Assembly (NCBI RefSeq): GCF_051106095.1
Contig: NC_135786.1
Location: 140,496,501-140,560,500, forward strand
Length of the DNA stretch: 64,000 bases
Direction: 5' to 3'
Source of the DNA: Pogona vitticeps
Lineage: Eukaryota; Chordata; Lepidosauria; Squamata; Agamidae
The notes beneath the pieces are model-generated. The model worked only from the letters and a program-made list of their open reading frames with translations. It searched no databases and was not told where the DNA came from. The stretch's first letter is position 1. Each line of letters begins with the position of its first letter. This document shows, one piece after another, positions 9,955 to 20,951 of this stretch. The position numbers were made by a program, and so were the translations under genes.

Positions 9955-12190
9955 AGGCAACTTGGCACATGACAGCAACAACAGTTCAACAAATAAAGGA
10001 GATCTGCATCTCGATCGCACCTAGGCGCCCTCTCCCTGCCCGCAGAGCCTATAAGGCTCCATGGTACACAGAGGAGCTTTTGGCCATGAAACGGTTGGGG
10101 AGACGGCTTGAGCGCAGATGGAGGAAATATCGCTGCGACTATGACCAAACACAGCTTAGAGCCCATTATCGGGCCTACTCTGTGGCAATACGGCTGGCGA
10201 AACGCCAGTATTTCTCCAGCCATATCGCTTCCTCGGTGTGTCGTCCAGCAGAGCTATTTCGAGTGGTCCGGGACCTTCTTCAACCTAATGGTTCGGTGGA
10301 GGTCATGGACTCCTCAGTGGCTCACTGTAACGAATTTGTTACACACTTTGAGGGAAAAATTGCTCAGATTCGCAAAGATTTGGACTCCACTGTTGATGCT
10401 AGCCCATGGTTGTGTCCAGTGCTCCGGACTTATGTCATAATTTATTGGATGAGTTTCAGTTGTTGCGACCTGAGGATGTGGACAGGGTGCTTGGATCGGT
10501 TCGTGCCACCACTACACAACTCGACCCTTGCCCATCATGGCTAATAAAGAAATCTGCCAGGGGAGTTTGCACCTGGATCCTGGAGGTCATCAACTCCTCG
10601 TTAAGAGAGGGAGTGGTTCCTGCCCCATTAAAGGAGGCAGTGATTCGCCCACTCCTAAAAAAACCTAATCTGGATCCAGGTCTAGTGAACAACTATCGTC
10701 CAATAGCAAACCTCCCTTTTCTGGGCAAGGTGTTGGAACGTGTGGTGGCTGAGCAGCTCCAGGCTCTCCTGGATGAAACGGATTATCTAGATCCATTTCA
10801 ATCGGGTTTCAGGCCGGGTTATGGGACGGAAACTGCCTTGGTCGCCCTGTATGACGACCTTTGCCGGGAGAAAGACAGGGGTAATGCATCCCTGTTGATT
10901 CTCCTGGACCTCTCAGCGGCTTTCGACACCATCGACCATGGTGTCCTTCTGGACAGACTGGCTGGGATGGGAATTGGAGGCACTGTTTTACAGTGGTTCC
11001 GTTCCTACCTGGCTGATCGAGTCCAGAAGGTGGTGCTGGGGGACAGTAGCTCTGACCCATGGCGGTTGCGTCATGGGGTTCCTCAGGGCTCTATACTGTC
11101 CCCCATGCTGTTCAATATCTACATGAAACCGCTGGGGGAGGTCGTTAGGAGGTTTGGGCTGAGGAGTCAGCAATATGCTGACGACACCCAGCTCTACCTC
11201 TCATTTTCTACCAATCCAGGTGTGTCAGTCACCGTTCTGAACTCGTGCCTGGACTCGATAATGGTCTGGATGAGGGTCAATAAACTGAGGCTCAATCCAG
11301 ACAAGTCTGAAGTGCTGCTGGTAGGTGCCCCGCCAGATAGGTTAAAGGGCCATCTCCCTACCTTAGACGGGATCACACTCCCCCTAAAGGATAGGGTCCG
11401 CAGCTTGGGGGTGCTCCTTGACCCCAGTCTGACCTTGGAAGCCCAGGTGGACTCGGTGTCCAGGGGTGCCTTCTTACAGCTGCGGAGAATATATCAACTT
11501 CGCCCTTACCTGGATGAGCGGAGCCTGGCAGCAGTCACTCATGCACTGGTAACAACCAGACTGGATTACTGCAATGCGCTATACGTGGGGCAGCCTTTGA
11601 AGACAGTCCGACGACTGCAACTGGCACAGAACCGGGCTGCGCGGCTGGTAAGTGGTGCCGCCGCACGGACTCATATCACACCGGTTCTGAAAAATTTACA
11701 CTGGCTGCCGGTTGCTGTTCGGGCCCAATTCAAAGTGCTTACCTTGACATATAAAGCCCTAAACGGCTTAGGACCTGGTTACCTAAAGGACCGCCTTCTT
11801 CCATATGTGCCTGCCCGTCCTCTAAGATCAGGCCAGGAGGCCCTTCTGAAGGTGCCATCCCTGAAAGAGGTGAAGGGGATGGCATGTCGGAATAGGGCCT
11901 TCTCGGTTGTTGCCCCCCAACTTTGGAACACCCTCCCTAGAGAGATCCGCCTGGCTCCGACACTCTTGACCTTTCGGCGCCAGGCAAAGACCTTTCTGTT
12001 CACCCAGCATTTTAATTAATTAATTTTAATGTTTTAATTGTTTTAAGAAATATTTTAATATATGGTATTTTATACTGTTTCTTAAAATGTTTTTAATGTT
12101 TTTAAGTTTTAATGTTGTACGCCGCCCAGAAGCCACTGGCAATGGTGCGGCTAAAAATATTGTAAATAAATAAATAAATAAATAAATAAA
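9955..12190 (+). mobile_element. L2-clade LINE, 5'-truncated
   Basis: The copy starts inside ORF2 between the endonuclease and RT domains (readable block RAYKAPWYTEELLAMKRLGR at about 10040-10100). It runs through a complete reverse transcriptase and C-terminal domain and ends with a 3' UTR that reads gccgcccagaagccactggc and then (AAAT)n. The first part (frame of 9951) and the main RT frame (from 10406) differ by a frameshift near 10.4 kb. The endonuclease domain is absent. The long open RT part suggests a fairly recent insertion. Confidence 0.9.
10406..12019 (+). CDS. L2 LINE ORF2 segment: reverse transcriptase and C-terminal domain (537 codons)
   Basis: This open frame encodes RNA-directed DNA polymerase of an L2-clade non-LTR retrotransposon, which primes cDNA synthesis at nicked target DNA. 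Visible motifs in order are VNNYRPIANLPFLGKVLERV (palm start), DPFQSGFRPGYGTETALVAL, LLDLSAAFDTIDHGVLL (first catalytic Asp), HGVPQGSILSPMLFNIYM, QQYADDTQLY (catalytic YADD), then the L2-typical blocks TTRLDYCNALYVG, LHWLPVAVRAQFKVL, YKALNGLGPGYLKDRLLP and RNRAFSVVAPQLWNTLP. The first ATG is simply the first in frame after the upstream frameshift, not a true start. Without its endonuclease the copy cannot act alone. Confidence 0.9.
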   Translation: MVVSSAPDLCHNLLDEFQLLRPEDVDRVLGSVRATTTQLDPCPSWLIKKSARGVCTWILEVINSSLREGVVPAPLKEAVIRPLLKKPNLDPGLVNNYRPIANLPFLGKVLERVVAEQLQALLDETDYLDPFQSGFRPGYGTETALVALYDDLCREKDRGNASLLILLDLSAAFDTIDHGVLLDRLAGMGIGGTVLQWFRSYLADRVQKVVLGDSSSDPWRLRHGVPQGSILSPMLFNIYMKPLGEVVRRFGLRSQQYADDTQLYLSFSTNPGVSVTVLNSCLDSIMVWMRVNKLRLNPDKSEVLLVGAPPDRLKGHLPTLDGITLPLKDRVRSLGVLLDPSLTLEAQVDSVSRGAFLQLRRIYQLRPYLDERSLAAVTHALVTTRLDYCNALYVGQPLKTVRRLQLAQNRAARLVSGAAARTHITPVLKNLHWLPVAVRAQFKVLTLTYKALNGLGPGYLKDRLLPYVPARPLRSGQEALLKVPSLKEVKGMACRNRAFSVVAPQLWNTLPREIRLAPTLLTFRRQAKTFLFTQHFN

Positions 12191-13997
12191 TGTTTGCAAT
12201 TATAATTTAACAATAACCTTAATTAACACTGTTCAATCACAATGGAATGATGTGATATTTTGTTTTATACCCAGCACATTTACTAGCCAACTATGTTAAC
12301 CATGTCACTACTCCCTATGCATTTTCCATCACGGCAGATACCACTGGCACTTATACCGAAAGAGAGATTGCCATTTTAATAAATATCATTAATTTCCCAA
12401 GGAAGTAAACTTCCTCACAGTTGACAGCAATCCAGGAAGCAGGAAGTTGCATAGAAAAGATAGTTTTGTGCATTGTCTTCTTCTTGGTGAAGAAAGTGAG
12501 ACAGAGAGAAAGTCACCTGGCTTCTTTGATGAAGTCAACATCTTGCATGCACTGTCAAACTGAGTCAATAATTTGCATTTATTTGTACCAACAATGACAA
12601 TCAGGATTGAGCACAGAGGCAGGTGAGCAGAAAGCACTTGAGTCAGAATTACATAGGGTCACAACGGGGTTAGTTGCAACTTACAGGATTTGACATGGCA
12701 TTGGCCCAACAGATCCATCAGCAGAGAGCTTACGTGCTAATCAAAACTTCTCAGCCAAGTTCATCTACTAGAACACGAGAGGATGAAAGAAATACAAACA
12801 AGTCCCTCTGGTGCAGGCTGTAGCGGCATGCCCGCTGTTGATAGCTTGAATTGCATCAGATTTGTTAGCTCTTGAAATTCTGCTCCCAGAATTCCTCAAG
12901 GGGACCCTATTTGTGGAAAGAGAGTGTTTCAATCCCCAAAGGATCTTGCTTAATGCCCCTTCCACCTGCAAAATAAATTGTTATATAATTTTATTGCTAT
13001 CCCTATCCACTCATTCCAAAAAAAGAGCTTCCAGCATTGACGGAAAACAGTACTGTACTACCTAGATTGACAAGATATACTAAAAAAAGTAAAGTTCTCA
13101 GCTTCCACTATAACAAAAATAAGTTATCCAGCTATGTAGTGACAGAATCTAATACAAACTGTGCCCAGGAATGACCTGAATCCAGCAATGGGCCTTGACT
13201 CAGTGGCCTTCCAACAGAGAGGTCCACATAATAATCAAGCCAAGAACTGTGAAAGTAGCAGTCTTAATCAATAGAATTTCCTGAGTTGCAGGTACATAAG
13301 AAACTATCTGGAGAACAAACATATTAATATGTTCTGAAGATGGGCAATGTGTGATAAATATAATTTCCACCTTATTGGGTAATTGACAGTTACTTGATAG
13401 TCTGGCACTGAGCACATACTAGAGATACTCAAAATGGTATAAAAAGAAGTAGGGTGAAATAATTCAGGAACATTTTGTGTAATGAACAATCGTCAATCTA
13501 TCTGATTTTACTAATCAGAGTTAAGCTGTCATTATTTCATTGGAATTAAAATACCTCTTGTGTTGTTCTGTATGTCAATACTGCATCGTGCTCTTACTAC
13601 TGGATTAAAGAAAGAAGATTGCAATCTCTGAGTCATCCCTAACAGGGGAAAAATTGTAGACCCACATACTGACAGAGGGTTTTGCTCTCTTTCAGACTGA
13701 CATATTGCAGAGATATCTTAGTGTAGTCAACAAACTATCCTGATTAGAGCTAATAAAAATAGAAAACATGTTTCAAAAGAAGCCTTGAATAAATTCATAA
13801 TATTTTTATGTCAGATGTAATTGTCTGATAACTATGAGGATGCCAAGATCCATCAAGACACAAAATTTCAACTCAATGTAGAACTCAACTTCTGACATCA
13901 GACAAACCACTATGACTGTCTACACTTTATCAGAATACACCATTGTGACTGTATCAGTACTTTTCATCAGGGCTTAGTGACCAAAATTGTGTTAATA
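12191..13997. other. intergenic, no gene or repeat recognised
   Basis: AT-rich sequence with only short open frames and no recognisable transposon, RNA gene or exon. Confidence 0.4.
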
Positions 13998-14110
13998 AGG
14001 GATGGGGAACATGTGATCCTCCAGATGTTGCTCTTAACATCTGTCCTCATTGGATCATTTGATTAGGAATGATGGAACTCCAACCTTATCTGGAGGGCCA
14101 CAGATTACTC
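13998..14110. mobile_element. degraded hAT-type MITE relic
   Basis: The segment has agggatggggaacatgtgat, cctccagatgttg and, inverted at the other end, tctggagggccacag. These are the terminal parts of a MITE family common in squamates whose consensus begins like 'cagggatggggaacctgtgg'. The ends are diverged and no target duplication was seen. Confidence 0.45.
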
Positions 14111-14545
14111 ACATACGTGCTAGAGATATATAAAGATATAAAATAGGAATGTGCATGATTTCAGGGTGTACAGAAGACATCCAACCTTGGTTTTAGAAGA
14201 TTCCAAAGAAGTCACAACTACACCAGGCTCATCTACGAATGCTTATAATGGGACTTAAATTCATACCTTTTAAAAACACACAACAGTCAATTCCCATAGA
14301 TATCCAGTGACAACACACCCATCATTTTAAAGCTTTATTCATTAAAAGAATCAGCACAGAAAACTGAGAACAGAAATTATAACTTTTGGGCACGTAGCCA
14401 ATACAATTAAAGAACATGTTTTGGTAAAGTAATCTAGCTGGTATCTCTGTTTAGTGGGGCACAAGAGAAATCAGAAGTACGCTGGAACACACAAAAGCTT
14501 GTGAGAAACAAAAACAAGGTTATCTTAAATGTGCTACAAGACTTC

Positions 14546-15950
14546 AACTTAAGCTATTACAGGATTTGAAAGAAAGGGGGGGGGGTGTGCAGAACTACCA
14601 AACTGGTTATTATATTATAAGGCGTGTTCTATGACATGTATAAAAGAATGGATAACTCTTGTAAACCAAAGACTAATGAAACTAGAGGGGCATGACTTAA
14701 GTATGAGCTGGCATGCATATGTGTGGTATGGGAAATATAAGGAACAATCACACTTTACGGAACATGTTATAAAGAGAGCATTGGGTCTAGTGTGGCATAA
14801 ATTTCAAGCACAAACATACAAGAAAATTCCAATATGGGTAGCTCCTATAGAAGCCTTTACGTTGATGTACTGAATCAGAAAGGAATGTTACTAACTTATA
14901 AAGAATTACTCAACAGAGAACAAAATATAAAAAAAATAAGCAAGAATTAGAGGAGCTAGGGGTGGCGACAGATTGGTGGTCAATGAATAAACTAGAATCA
15001 AGATTTTAAAAAGATAAAAACATGGGCTTTTTTGAGGGTGAAGTCCAGGTGGACAAACTGTGAATCCATACTGATGAGAAAATAATAAAGAAAATGTACA
15101 CATACTTTTTGGAATATGAGCTGGAGAATGAGAGAGTAAAGGAGACAATGATAAAATGGGCAAATAACTTTGGTTATATTGATATTGGTCACTGGACAAT
15201 AATGTGGAAAGATTGTTATAAAATGATTAAGCCGGTAAACCTAAGAGAAAATATCCTCAAAATGTTTTTCAGATGGCACCACACCCCTGCAAAACTGGCA
15301 AAATGTCAGAGGGTGGCAGCAATATCTTTTGGAAATGTAAAAAAAAAAAAAAAGTAGGAACGTATTATCATATGTGGTGGACATGTGAAAAAGCCAGGGG
15401 TTATTGGTTACAGCTGTGGGAAATAATAAAAGGGATCATGCAAAAGAAATTAAATTTCAAACCTGAGATAGCACTACTAAATATTATGCCAGAAATTACT
15501 GACAAGAAAATCAAATATTGTTTGATGTACATATTTATAGCGGCTAGGTTACTCTGGGCCTGAAAAAGGAAAAGTGAAGACATACCTACAATGGAGGAGT
15601 TCCTGAAGAAGCTGTTGTATATTACAGAACTAGATACACTCTCAGAAGCACTACGAGAACAACCAAGGGACCATGCAAAACAAAGTTGGAACTTAATATA
15701 TGTTTGGGCCCAGGGACAGACCAAAGGATAGGACAAATTGATTGATGTTTTTTTTTCCTTCAATGCTCTCTGGAAAATTGGGAAATATGGGACTCAATGA
15801 GGTCTGAATCTCTGTCCTCAAAGGGGTGGGGGGATTTTTTTTCTTTTTTTCTCTCTCATTTCTTTCTCTTTTTTCTATTTTATCTTATATTGCACATTTG
15901 TTTGTAGCTGATAGATTTATATGTTCAAATTTTAAAAAAGGAAAAAAAAA
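14546..15950 (+). mobile_element. L1 LINE, 5'-truncated, with 15-bp target duplication
   Basis: The insertion is bounded by a perfect duplication gtgctacaagacttc at 14531-14545 and 15951-15965 and ends in an A-rich tail. The interior encodes the C-terminal part of L1 ORF2: KLEGHDLSMSWHAYVWYGK, YKKIPIWVAPIEAFTLMY, and later HMWWTCEKARGYWLQLWEI, with several stops and frame changes. A pyrimidine-rich 3' UTR (about 15830-15890) precedes the tail. All signs of L1 target-primed reverse transcription are present. The reverse transcriptase core and endonuclease are missing. Confidence 0.88.
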
Positions 15951-15965
15951 GTGCTACAAGACTTC

Positions 15966-16813
15966 TGGTTTCTCTTTTATTCTAAGCTTTTACATATGAA
16001 TAAGAAGTTACAGAAACCTCCTAAGCCTGCATCGCAGGATTTGTCTCTTAGGCCCACTGTCACCTACAATAAGGACTGCAATGTATCTGTAAAAAAAAAA
16101 AATCAAGTCAGTTTGGTGACATCCGACTCCTATGCTGGAGGAATGAATGAGCTGCAAAGGAAGGAGCCAGTTTTTCTGGCCCTAGCAGATTTATTTAACA
16201 CCATTTATTCATTGGTTTTGATCATCAGTGGATTGTGTCATGCTGGACACTATAGCAGGGTGCATTTGGTAGTTGTACACAGCACCATAATCTGAAATTT
16301 GCAGAGGTACTGTATAAGCCTCTCCCTGTTACCCCTTGGGATTGGTTGTAGGCAGTGACACCAGACCAGTTCTGCTTAAGAAAAATATCTAGCTGGCTCC
16401 ACCACTGCTTGTTTGCTTAATAGTGTTGGTGGCACAGGACTAGGAAGAGTTAATGGCAAGGGAGCAGGATGCAAGTAATTGATGGTGGGCTGGACTAGAA
16501 GTGGTAGCAGGATCAGGAACACAACTTAAGTCTGTTGGTGCTTTGGAAAGATAATAATAAGCATGAAAGTACTTGGGAACACAGGAAATGAACAGGGCTC
16601 ATACATAGAGGGCATGGCTACCAACAGTTTGGACTGTGGCCATATTGTTTGTGTGTGGGAGAGGGTGTGTTTTATGTACCTGGCCTGCACAGTTGAAAAA
16701 AGGCATGCACTAGGGTCAAATGTATTCAAACGCTAGGGTTAAATTACAATTATTCATTAAGGAAATTTGAAGAGTAGGTGCTTAGGGCTAATTTCTTTGT
16801 GGCTACTGACATT
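15966..16813. other. downstream flank of CMBL copy 1
   Basis: No gene or clear repeat is seen. It may hold further 3' UTR sequence of the minus-strand CMBL copy 1 if the proximal polyadenylation signal is skipped. Confidence 0.35.
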
Positions 16814-16823
16814 TTTATTTATT
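16814..16823 (-). terminator. polyadenylation signals of CMBL copy 1 (overlapping AATAAA)
   Basis: On the minus strand, two overlapping AATAAA hexamers begin about 12 nt after the stop codon of CMBL copy 1 (sequence AATAAATAAA). This would give a very short 3' UTR. Use of these sites is inferred, not shown. Confidence 0.45.
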
Positions 16824-16834
16824 ACACAGATCCT

Positions 16835-17014
16835 TTACATGTATCTATGCAGCCAGTTCAGAATGTCTCTCCTTCCTTCTTCAATATAAGGTTTATCTTG
16901 AGGATTAATATCTTCATTCTTGCGATGTACAAAACCATGGGTTTGTCCAGGATAAATTTTCACTTCAAAATCAACTTTGCATTGTTGTTTTAGTTTTTGT
17001 TCCAGCTCAGCAAC
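16835..17014 (-). CDS. CMBL: CMBL copy 1, last coding exon (catalytic His exon)
   Basis: 180 nt including TAA. It encodes [35 protein letters not shown] with His212, and ends WLHRYM. Acceptor ctgttacag. Confidence 0.96.
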   Translation of the reverse strand, partial: VAELEQKLKQQCKVDFEVKIYPGQTHGFVHRKNEDINPQDKPYIEEGRRDILNWLHRYM

Positions 17015-20000
17015 CTGTAACAGAGAATACCTTTTCATGGCTAATCCTAAGTGCAGATCATACTTTGTGTTTCATAGAACTAATGCAGCTCCTATCAAAC
17101 GTCGTGAAAACTTCATGAAAACAACCCAAATTTTTCCTATGTTATTATTTCCAGTTCAAATAGTTAAGCATGGACACTTAATGCAGTGTGCTGTGGAGAC
17201 TTGGTTCTTTCTGCTTCATTAATTCCATGTTTCCCATTTCTATTACTTTACAACAACCAGGCATCATGTGAGTTTTTCAAACAATTTGTGCTTTACAATA
17301 TTTAGGACCAAGGAAAGCTGTACCTGGTGGACTTTTATGAAAGTCACAACCCATTTTTGCATTCCCCATAAAAACTAGAAGTAGAAGATACAGTGCTGCC
17401 TCGCCTTACAAATGTCCTGACATACAACCATTTCGAGTTACGACCAGCTCCGACTGCAAAATTTTTGCTCTGACTTGCGGCTGGAGCTTCCAGTTACAAA
17501 CAGAAAAAGGCAGGGAAAAAAGGCAGGGAATTCAAATTGCTAACCGTTGGTGGCAAAGAAGCAGCTTCTTTGTAGCTCTTTCACCCCAACGGTTAGAGTG
17601 AGTGTGATCGGAGGAGGCTTCAGACTGCCTGGTAAGGTGAGGTGCTGCTTTCTGCTTTTAAAAAGCTATTCGGGGTGGGTTTTGAAGCGTGGTTTTGGGC
17701 TGGGTGGTGCAATTATGTTTCTATGCTGTGATGGGTCTTGGAGGGTTTGTTTTTTGCTTTTCTTTTCTTTTTCCCCTTCGGCCGGAACGGATTAATTGTG
17801 TTTCCGATGGGTCTTGCAGTGTTTTTTTGGGGTGTGTGTGGGGGTTTTTTTTTTTCTTCAACCAGAACAGATTAATTGCATTTCAATGCATTCCTATGGG
17901 AAATGGTGCTTCGACTTACGACCATTTCGAGTTATGACTGGAGTTCCGGAACCAATTAAGTTCGTAAGTTGAGGCACCACTGTATTTATGTTGTTGAAGA
18001 AGGATATAGTTGAAGAAAGATATTCAAGCAAAAATTATAAATGTTACAATTCAGTGATACTAGTTTGGAAAGAAGTAACAAGACTGTAAGATCTGGTCTA
18101 TCATTCTCATGTATGGTCCCAAATGCTACCACTGTTTCTTACACTCACAACCTCGTACTTCCTTCTTGTTTAAGCTAATTCTCATAAGATTACTTATCCC
18201 AACATAAGCAAACATATCTGATGCAAAATAGTCCAGACTTTCTACTTCTAATAAGGAAATTAACATTACAAAAAGCCAATGACTATGAACAATAAAAGAA
18301 TAAAGATATTCATAGGTACATGTTAATCATCTTAAAATCTGTCATGGGATCATCAACTATATGAAGTCACGTTATCTAAGATACACTGAATTTTAAGAGA
18401 CATGAATGCCCTGTGAGTTAATCCTCCCACCCCCATACAATTTATTTTCCATACACAGGACACTGGTCTTACATTACTTGAAATATAATCTGAAAGTTCT
18501 GCCTTTCAGAAATAACCTTACTTGGTCAAGAGGAATGACATCATCGTTCTCTCCAAAAATGTAAAATGTGGGGCTCTTCAGATTGCAATGGCCCTCCGCT
18601 AATTTGATAGCTCCTAAATAATATTTAGACCCCCCCCCAAAAAAAGATTACAATTAAACGCCACAATTTGAATGAACAAATAACTTTTCATATTCAGTAA
18701 CTGTACATAAATTATTTTTTTCTGGATATGAGAGGGATGTTGTTCATACGTGGCATAATTTGGTGTCAGATCACAGTGAGAGAAACCATATTGATGGGTT
18801 TCGTGCCTGCTACAAGTGCATATCTGGGTGCTTTAGCAACTCCTGGCAGCATTCAGATTGCTGGAAAGACACCAAAATGATGCCACTTATGAACAACCTA
18901 TATTTCATATGCAGAAGAAAGTTAATGGCATCAAAGAAATCAGAAAATCGGAAATCAGAAAATTGTGCCAAAAGTTCAAAAGTAAGGTTGTTACCCAGAA
19001 ATTACCTATGTTGACTCCATACATATCTCAGACAGACAAGAACATAAGCAATCTGTTGAAACAAGTATTGATGCAGACAGTCTGGATGTCCAAGTAAATC
19101 CTAAGCCAGGAGTTCCCTGAAATATTTTGATTTGTATATCAGCCCATACTTCCATTACTAGCACTTCTTGAAAGCCTGACATTAACCCCTAATGTACGTA
19201 AGATAACCCATATAATACCCAAACCTTTCATGAAATACAACAGGAGCTGCTCATATTGTAAAATATAGAGATAAGTATTCCATACCATGCCTAAATCATT
19301 GATTTCTAAACTAGGAGGCCTGCCACTCAGGCGGTGTTACAAAGGGGGAGCTGAGACTGTATGAGATTTGAGTAAAGGAGTCTCTATCTCTATCTCCATC
19401 TACTTCTATATCTACATATGTCATCTATAATTAATATAAAACAAATTTCTGCAATAACTACCATTACTAGAACTAAGGGTATCTCAATAAAAACTACTTA
19501 TGCCTATTTTGGTTATGCTAATTATGTTAAGTAATTTTAATAAGGTTTTGTGCTTATTTTAAATTATAAACAGCATTTTTTTTGTTAAGGGAAGGGCTAG
19601 GTGATGGTGAGAAGAGGTGAGGAGGCATCAGAGTTTCTGAAAAATCGGGTTATGCCAAAACTAGTGGCCGAAACAAAATTTCAATCTTTCTATTCACTCT
19701 TACAACTCTAGAAGCCATGTCAGCTTGGCTAATCAGCAGATGTTACAGAAACTGCAACCCAACATTTCTCACGGCCCAAGGAAAAGAGCTGTAAAAATTA
19801 TAGTTTCGTAAAATAAAAATACATTATAATTATAAAACATTAGAAACACAAGCACTCAAATACTTTATAAAGCACGATGTTGCAGCTGTAAAATAGCACA
19901 CATGAATAGATATAATTTTAAAATAACCTACGATGGCTTACTGGGTACTGCATCAACCTAAATTCAAAGAAAAACGGTATGGCCACATGTTAATTGAAGA

Positions 20001-20901
20001 CTTTTAATTTCCTTAGTAGTGTCAGTAACCATATTTTAACAAACCACATCTCTATAGTTTAACCCTGGAGATGTAGTGAAAGCAACAATATAACCGTTCT
20101 GTTAGCCAAGTCAGAATTTATAATAATAAGTAGCTAGAAAGAGCTCTCTTTCATTCATAAAGTACAAACGAGGTGATGTGCAAATTGCTTCTGCTCAAGT
20201 GCAAGAGATAAAATATAAAATGTATCTACACCACACTATCGCAGATGATAGCATCTTACGGAATCCTGACATTTGATCTTTGGTGAGATACTCTCTGCAC
20301 GAGAGGTCTAGTGCTGTGGTTCAGCAGGATGCACTAAATCTCTCTAAGTATACAGTACTCCCAAACTGAAAATCCCTAGGATGCTATAGGATACAGCCAC
20401 AGCAGATAAAGTGGCATATTGATATATCTGCATGGTGCAGTTTCATATTCTACAACAACTGGTCCAAGAGTGTTTTCACTCTTAATAGTTACAATCTCTG
20501 ATAGACAAAAACATGCTCCACCCTAAAAGTTTCACCTTGCTTCCATAAACTAACTGTGTAATTCATGTGGAGGTATCTGTTTCCATTGACTCCTCTGTAT
20601 CTGGTACATACCGTAGACAGACACGCCCGTCTTAAATTCAGAATATTTCAACATCAAATGATGAACAGCAGCTCCACCCCAACAGAACCCAACAACACCT
20701 ATCTTCTTTGCATTACATTGTTCCTTCAGATACTTCAAAACCACATCTGTTTCCCTAAAACACAAAAATATAAGTGAATTTTTTTAAAAATCAACTAGAA
20801 AAACATAAATCTGGACCAGCAAGGAACAAGTCAATATACACACTGCTAGGGGATTACACACATGCACATGCACGCACACACACACCCACGTGCACCCACG
20901 T

Positions 20902-20951
<50 letters not shown>

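Noticed and set aside
1-16834. A third CMBL copy
   Set aside because: The motifs HDI-GW, PDFF, GF-WGG and GQ-HGF were looked for in the rest of the window on both strands and not found outside the two genes described.
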